From NCBI GenBank assembly GCA_020249465.1, contig JADCFP010000084.1:21436-85435 (forward strand): a DNA stretch of 64,000 nt. The letters are read 5' to 3'. The position numbers and the translations under genes are program-made. Below, one piece after another: positions 60,779-64,000 of the stretch. The DNA is from Roseomonas sp. (GTDB lineage: Bacteria > Pseudomonadota > Alphaproteobacteria > Acetobacterales > Acetobacteraceae). Under the pieces are notes generated by a model. It had not been told where the DNA came from, did not search any database, and saw only the letters and a list, made by a program, of their open reading frames with translations. Position 1 is the first letter of the stretch, and each line of letters opens with the position of its first letter.

Positions 60779-62536
60779 ATGTGCGGCATAGCCGGGCTTG
60801 CGCTCCGCTCTGGAGCATCCCCTTCCGCCACAGTGCTGGAAGCGCTCACGCGTGCGTTGGCGCATCGCGGACCGGATGGCGGGGGGCATCATGTTTCGGG
60901 CAATGTGGCACTCGCCCATACCCGCCTTGCGATCATTGATCTTGCCACGGGCGATCAACCGCTTTTCGCCGGTGCCGCTGCCTTGGTAGCGAATGGTGAG
61001 GTCTATAATTACCGCGAATTGCGTGCCGAGTACGCGCTGCCTGCTGCCACCGCTTCGGATTGTGAGCCACCCCTGCATTTGTATCGCCGCGATGGTGCGG
61101 GATTCGCGCAGCTTTTGCGCGGCATGTATGGCATAGCGATCCATGATCGCGCTGCGCGGCAGGTGCTGCTGGCGCGCGACCCTTTCGGCATCAAGCCGCT
61201 TTACATCGCCGAGACCGCCGATGGCATCGCCTTTGCGTCCGAACCGCAGGCGCTGGTCGCTGCCGGGTTGGTCACGCCGCAACTGCATCGCCCCGCCCTG
61301 CATGAATTGCTGCAACTGCAATTCACCAGCGGGCCAGAGACGATCTTCCAAGGCATCAGCCGTGTCCTGCCAGGTGAGACCATCACCATCGCCGATGGCC
61401 GCATCATCGCCCGCGCGCGCCGCGCTGCCTTGCCGGCGGAAGGGCCGGAAGCGATTTCGGAAGAAGCGGCCCTTGCGCGGTTGGATGCGGCGCTGATGGA
61501 AAGCGTTGACCTGCATCAGCGGAGCGATGTGCCGTACGGCATGTTCCTCTCGGGCGGGACGGATTCCGCTGCCGTATTGGCCGCCATGGCGCGCATCAAT
61601 ACCGCGCCGGTTCTGGCCTTTACGGCCGGCTTTGATGTGGCCGGTGCGGCGGATGAACGTGAAGCGGCCGCCACAGCGGCGCGTGCTGCTGGTGCGCGGC
61701 ATGTGCGTGTGGACATTACCCGCGATATGGTCTGGCGACATTTGCCCGAGATTATCGCCTGCATGGATGATCCCGCCGCCGATTACGCCATCATCCCAAC
61801 CTGGTTCCTCGCCCGCGCTGCACGGCAGGAAGTGAAGGTGGTGCTGTCTGGTGAAGGCGGTGATGAATTGTTTGGCGGCTATGGCCGCTACCGCGCGGCG
61901 ATGCGCCCCTGGTGGCTCGGTGGCAAGACCATGCGCGGCCATGGCGCTTTTGATCGGCTTGATGTGCTGCGTGAACCGCTTGCGGATTGGCGCGATGGCA
62001 TCGCCGCCGCTGAAGCCGCCGCTGCGCTGCCGGGCCGTTCACGCCTGCAAATCGCGCAAGCGACCGATTGCGCCGATTGGTTGGCGCATGATTTGCTCAT
62101 CAAGCTTGATCGCTGCCTGATGGCGCATGGGGTGGAAGGCCGCACGCCCTTCCTTGATCCCGGCATGGCTGCTGCCGCTTTCCGCCTGCCGGACAAGCTC
62201 AAAATTCGTGATGGGCGGGGGAAATATCTGCTGCGCCAATGGCTCGCGAAGAACTTTCCGGCCAGCGAGCCCTTCCGCGCCAAGCAGGGTTTCACCGTGC
62301 CGGTTGGCGCCTGGATCGCCGATGTGGCGGACAAGCTGGCACCTTTGGTGGCGCGCCAGCCAGGTGTTGCGGAAATCGCCAAGACTGATCGCATCCTGCC
62401 GCTGTTTCGCGCGGCTGCCGGCAAGCGTGAAGGCTTCGCCGCCTGGCATTTGCTGTTTTACGCGCTTTGGCATCGGCGCCATATCCAAGGTGCCGCGCCC
62501 GCAGGCGATGTTTTTGAAACCCTTTCCCAGAAGTGA
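60779..62536 (+). CDS. asnB: Glutamine-dependent asparagine synthase-type amidotransferase
   Basis: A 585-residue two-domain protein. Cys2 in MCGIAG is the glutaminase nucleophile, with HRGPDGGGHH and ARTRLAIIDLATGDQPL in the N-terminal domain. The synthase domain has FLSGGTDSAAVLAAMARIN near residue 260, with the ATP pyrophosphatase loop reading SGGTDS where SGGLDS is usual. Further along are VVLSGEGGDELFGGYGRYR near 360 and HGVEGRTPFLDPGM near 450. In glycan clusters such proteins amidate uronic acids or modify sugars, so this copy may act on surface glycan rather than make asparagine. Four bases separate it from the GT4 gene. Confidence 0.88.
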   Translation: MCGIAGLALRSGASPSATVLEALTRALAHRGPDGGGHHVSGNVALAHTRLAIIDLATGDQPLFAGAAALVANGEVYNYRELRAEYALPAATASDCEPPLHLYRRDGAGFAQLLRGMYGIAIHDRAARQVLLARDPFGIKPLYIAETADGIAFASEPQALVAAGLVTPQLHRPALHELLQLQFTSGPETIFQGISRVLPGETITIADGRIIARARRAALPAEGPEAISEEAALARLDAALMESVDLHQRSDVPYGMFLSGGTDSAAVLAAMARINTAPVLAFTAGFDVAGAADEREAAATAARAAGARHVRVDITRDMVWRHLPEIIACMDDPAADYAIIPTWFLARAARQEVKVVLSGEGGDELFGGYGRYRAAMRPWWLGGKTMRGHGAFDRLDVLREPLADWRDGIAAAEAAAALPGRSRLQIAQATDCADWLAHDLLIKLDRCLMAHGVEGRTPFLDPGMAAAAFRLPDKLKIRDGRGKYLLRQWLAKNFPASEPFRAKQGFTVPVGAWIADVADKLAPLVARQPGVAEIAKTDRILPLFRAAAGKREGFAAWHLLFYALWHRRHIQGAAPAGDVFETLSQK

Positions 62537-62550
62537 CGACAGGAAAACCC

Positions 62551-63378
62551 ATGGCGAAACGCGGCGCATCGCGGCAGGCTCTTCGTATCGCGACCTGGAA
62601 TATCAACAGCGTGAGATTGCGCCTGCCCCTGCTTCAAAACCTGGTGACTGATCTGGCACCTGATGTGATCTGCCTGCAGGAAACCAAATGCCCGGATGAG
62701 GCTTTCCCGCATGAAGGCATCGAAGCACTTGGCTTCACGCATCGGCTGGTGCGCGGCATGAAGGGCTATAATGGTGTCGCGGTGTTATCGCGCTTGCCGA
62801 TCAGCTTGCGCGCCGATGATCCCGATTGGTGCGCCAAGGGTGATTGCCGGCATATGGGCGTGATGCTGGACGCGCCAGGCGGCCCGGTTGAGCTGCATAA
62901 TTTCTACGTGCCTGCGGGTGGCGATATTCCCGACCGCACCGCCAATCCGAAATTCGGCCACAAGCTTGATTTCGTCGCGGAAGCCACGCGCTGGTTCGCG
63001 GGCCGAGGCGCCAAGCGCGCCGTGCTGGTGGGCGATTTGAACATTGCGCCCCTTGAACATGATGTCTGGTCCCACAAGCAATTATCGGATGTGGTGTCGC
63101 ATACACCCATCGAAGTTGAAGGGCTGCTCGGCTGGCAGAAAGCCGCTGGCTGGCATGACGCGCTGCGCCATTTCGTCCCCGAAGATCAAAAGCTTTACAC
63201 TTGGTGGTCCTATCGCGCGCGGGATTGGCGCGCGGCGGATCGTGGCCGGCGGCTGGATCATGTCTGGGTCAGTGATGATCTGGCGGGCGGGCTCAAGCGC
63301 CATCTGGTGTTGAAGGATGCGCGGGATTGGCCGCAAGCGTCTGACCATGTACCCGTGCTGGTGGAGCTTACGCCATGA
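62551..63378 (+). CDS. xth: Exodeoxyribonuclease III
   Basis: A 275-residue AP endonuclease and 3' exonuclease for base-excision repair. Landmarks are RIATWNINSVRLRLPLLQNLVTDLAPDVICLQETKCPDEAFP at residues 11-52, with the metal-binding Glu in QETK; KGYNGVAVLSRLPI; VGDLNIAP near 160; and the catalytic SDHVPVLVEL at the C-terminus. ATG 62551 has AGGAAAA upstream. It lies downstream of asnB by 14 bases, and its stop overlaps the lipoprotein start (ATGA). Confidence 0.95.
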   Translation: MAKRGASRQALRIATWNINSVRLRLPLLQNLVTDLAPDVICLQETKCPDEAFPHEGIEALGFTHRLVRGMKGYNGVAVLSRLPISLRADDPDWCAKGDCRHMGVMLDAPGGPVELHNFYVPAGGDIPDRTANPKFGHKLDFVAEATRWFAGRGAKRAVLVGDLNIAPLEHDVWSHKQLSDVVSHTPIEVEGLLGWQKAAGWHDALRHFVPEDQKLYTWWSYRARDWRAADRGRRLDHVWVSDDLAGGLKRHLVLKDARDWPQASDHVPVLVELTP

Positions 63379-63761
63379 AACGTCGCCTTTTCCTGCTGGC
63401 CTTGCTGCCAGCCGCCTGCGCCCAGCCCAACCAGCCCCCGCCCGTGACCGCCGCGCCACCGGCGGAGGAACCCGAACAGGTTTTCGCCCCTGGTCCAATC
63501 GCCTGGGATCGGCTGAACGAAGACCAGAAACGCCGCGCCCGGGACGCCATGCGGCGGCTTGGCTATGATATCTCCAGCGAAGAAGCGATCCTGCGCCAAT
63601 GGAACGCGCTGCCCCCGGCCAAGCAGCGTTTCGCGATTCGCCGGCCGCCACCGCCGGCGCCAGCACCCCCGCCCCGGGCGGGCGCAACATCCCGCCCAGC
63701 GGCGCGCCCCGCGTCCCGGCCGGCAAGCGCCTCGCCGCGGCCGCCGACGCCGCCGCGCTAA
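63375..63761 (+). CDS. Proline-rich lipoprotein, unknown function
   Basis: A 128-residue protein with a lipobox (FLLALLPAACAQP), so Cys15 is likely lipidated. The middle has a short folded region (IAWDRLNEDQKRRARDAMRRLGYDISSEEAILRQWNALPPAKQRF) near residues 42-85, then a long Pro/Ala/Arg tail (PPPPPAPAPPPRAG and SRPASASPRPPTPPR) likely to be disordered and to reach through the cell wall space. I do not recognise a family. Its last 71 bases lie in an inverted repeat. The tail may therefore be affected by an assembly problem. Confidence 0.65.
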   Translation: MKRRLFLLALLPAACAQPNQPPPVTAAPPAEEPEQVFAPGPIAWDRLNEDQKRRARDAMRRLGYDISSEEAILRQWNALPPAKQRFAIRRPPPPAPAPPPRAGATSRPAARPASRPASASPRPPTPPR

Positions 63762-63779
63762 ACCGCACCCAGGGAGGGC
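63691..63779 (+). repeat. Left arm of a perfect inverted repeat
   Basis: These 89 bases, including the end of the lipoprotein gene, reappear as the exact reverse complement at 63912-64000. The spacer of 132 bases is not palindromic. The first base beyond the arm on the spacer side no longer matches; on the other side the window stops, so the repeat may be longer. Confidence 0.9.
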
Positions 63780-63911
63780 AAGTGATGCTTGTAACGGGCC
63801 ATAAAAATGGGCTTTTGCTGCGCCGCACATGCTTGACAGTGGCAGCACCCCCCCGTAAAGGCGCGACGGCTTCTGGCGAGGATCGCTTGGGGAGCAAAAG
63901 GTGACTAACCA
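63780..63911. other. Spacer between inverted-repeat arms
   Basis: No confident gene lies here. A TTGACA at 63833-63838, with TAAAGG after a 17-18 base gap, could be a promoter. GTG at 63901 preceded by GGGGAG could start a protein on the plus strand, but its frame is closed by TAG within the right arm after ten codons. That early stop hints that the repeat junction may be artificial. Confidence 0.35.
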
Positions 63912-64000
63912 GCCCTCCCTGGGTGCGGTTTAGCGCGGCGGCGTCGGCGGCCGCGGCGAGGCGCTTGCCGGCCGGGACGCGGGGCGCGCCGCTGGGCGGG
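63912..64000 (-). repeat. Right arm of the inverted repeat, cut by window end
   Basis: The exact reverse complement of 63691-63779. It runs to the last base of the window, so its true length is unknown. If real, it repeats the 3' part of the lipoprotein gene on the opposite strand. Confidence 0.9.

Noticed and set aside
60752..61942. A 396-residue minus-strand frame opposite asnB.
   Set aside because: asnB on the plus strand is certain, and the antisense frame has no recognisable fold.
63691..64000. Transposon terminal inverted repeats.
   Set aside because: The arms are coding sequence, the spacer is only 132 bases without a transposase, and one arm is cut by the window end; fold-back or duplication fits better.

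Overview
The window reads as ordinary, gene-dense chromosome from a GC-rich alphaproteobacterium, most likely Acetobacteraceae (a Roseomonas-like lineage). Pointers are the flaF-flbT-flagellin block, TTTA-N7-TTAAC (CtrA-like) sites in front of both flagellins, the alphaproteobacterial form of acetolactate synthase (GEAS instead of GDGS), an Lrp regulator divergent from trxB, and four periplasmic Bug/TctC solute receptors. The taxonomic call is inference. No prophage, integrase, CRISPR array or intact insertion sequence was seen.

Layout. 1-5.8 kb: a cut SDR gene, a GT4 glycosyltransferase, a Bug receptor, a T-rich membrane-protein gene broken by a frameshift, a pseudouridine synthase whose start overlaps that of a divergent PfkB kinase, and an Asp/Glu racemase. 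5.8-14.7 kb: TSUP permease, serB, miaA, ilvB-ilvN behind a possible attenuator, a UMF1-type MFS protein, pgi and a MOSC protein. 14.9-21.4 kb: an OmpR/EnvZ-type two-component pair, a DUF2141-SDR-DUF2214 group divergent from a TetR regulator with a clear palindromic operator, a second racemase and an MFS carrier. 21.5-28.6 kb: tRNA-His, SDR, GST, rhodanese-DUF2892, a tandem pair of Bug receptors, LysR, trxB and Lrp. 28.6-33.8 kb: a DUF429-like protein, cytochrome b561, flaF, flbT, two flagellins and efp.

34-43.5 kb: an alpha/beta hydrolase and an Ldh2-type dehydrogenase, cold-shock protein with two small downstream genes, then a RidA - Ldh2 dehydrogenase - Bug receptor group that looks like an uptake-and-oxidation unit for a small 2-hydroxy or imino acid, followed by hemW, a SirB1 protein and a stand-alone LutA-like protein. 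43.5-52.1 kb: envelope proteins (DUF2459, fasciclin, OmpA-like), a JmjC/cupin oxygenase, a third racemase, an AT-richer glycosyltransferase island, a GMC oxidoreductase, a HIT protein and a lipoprotein hydrolase. 52.2-64 kb: a zinc-finger protein overlapping polA, an MFS carrier, a 109-bp palindromic repeat element, an ICMT-like methyltransferase with ygfZ, a cell-surface glycan operon (GT9-GT2-GT4-asnB), xth and a small lipoprotein. The window ends inside a perfect inverted repeat of at least 89 bp.

Most genes sit in short operons with ATGA or TGATG stop/start overlaps, consistent with translational coupling. The best candidates for new biology are regulatory: the paired flagellin promoters and leaders, the possible ilv attenuator, the TetR operator and the repeat element. 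The terminal inverted repeat needs an assembly check before any biological reading.
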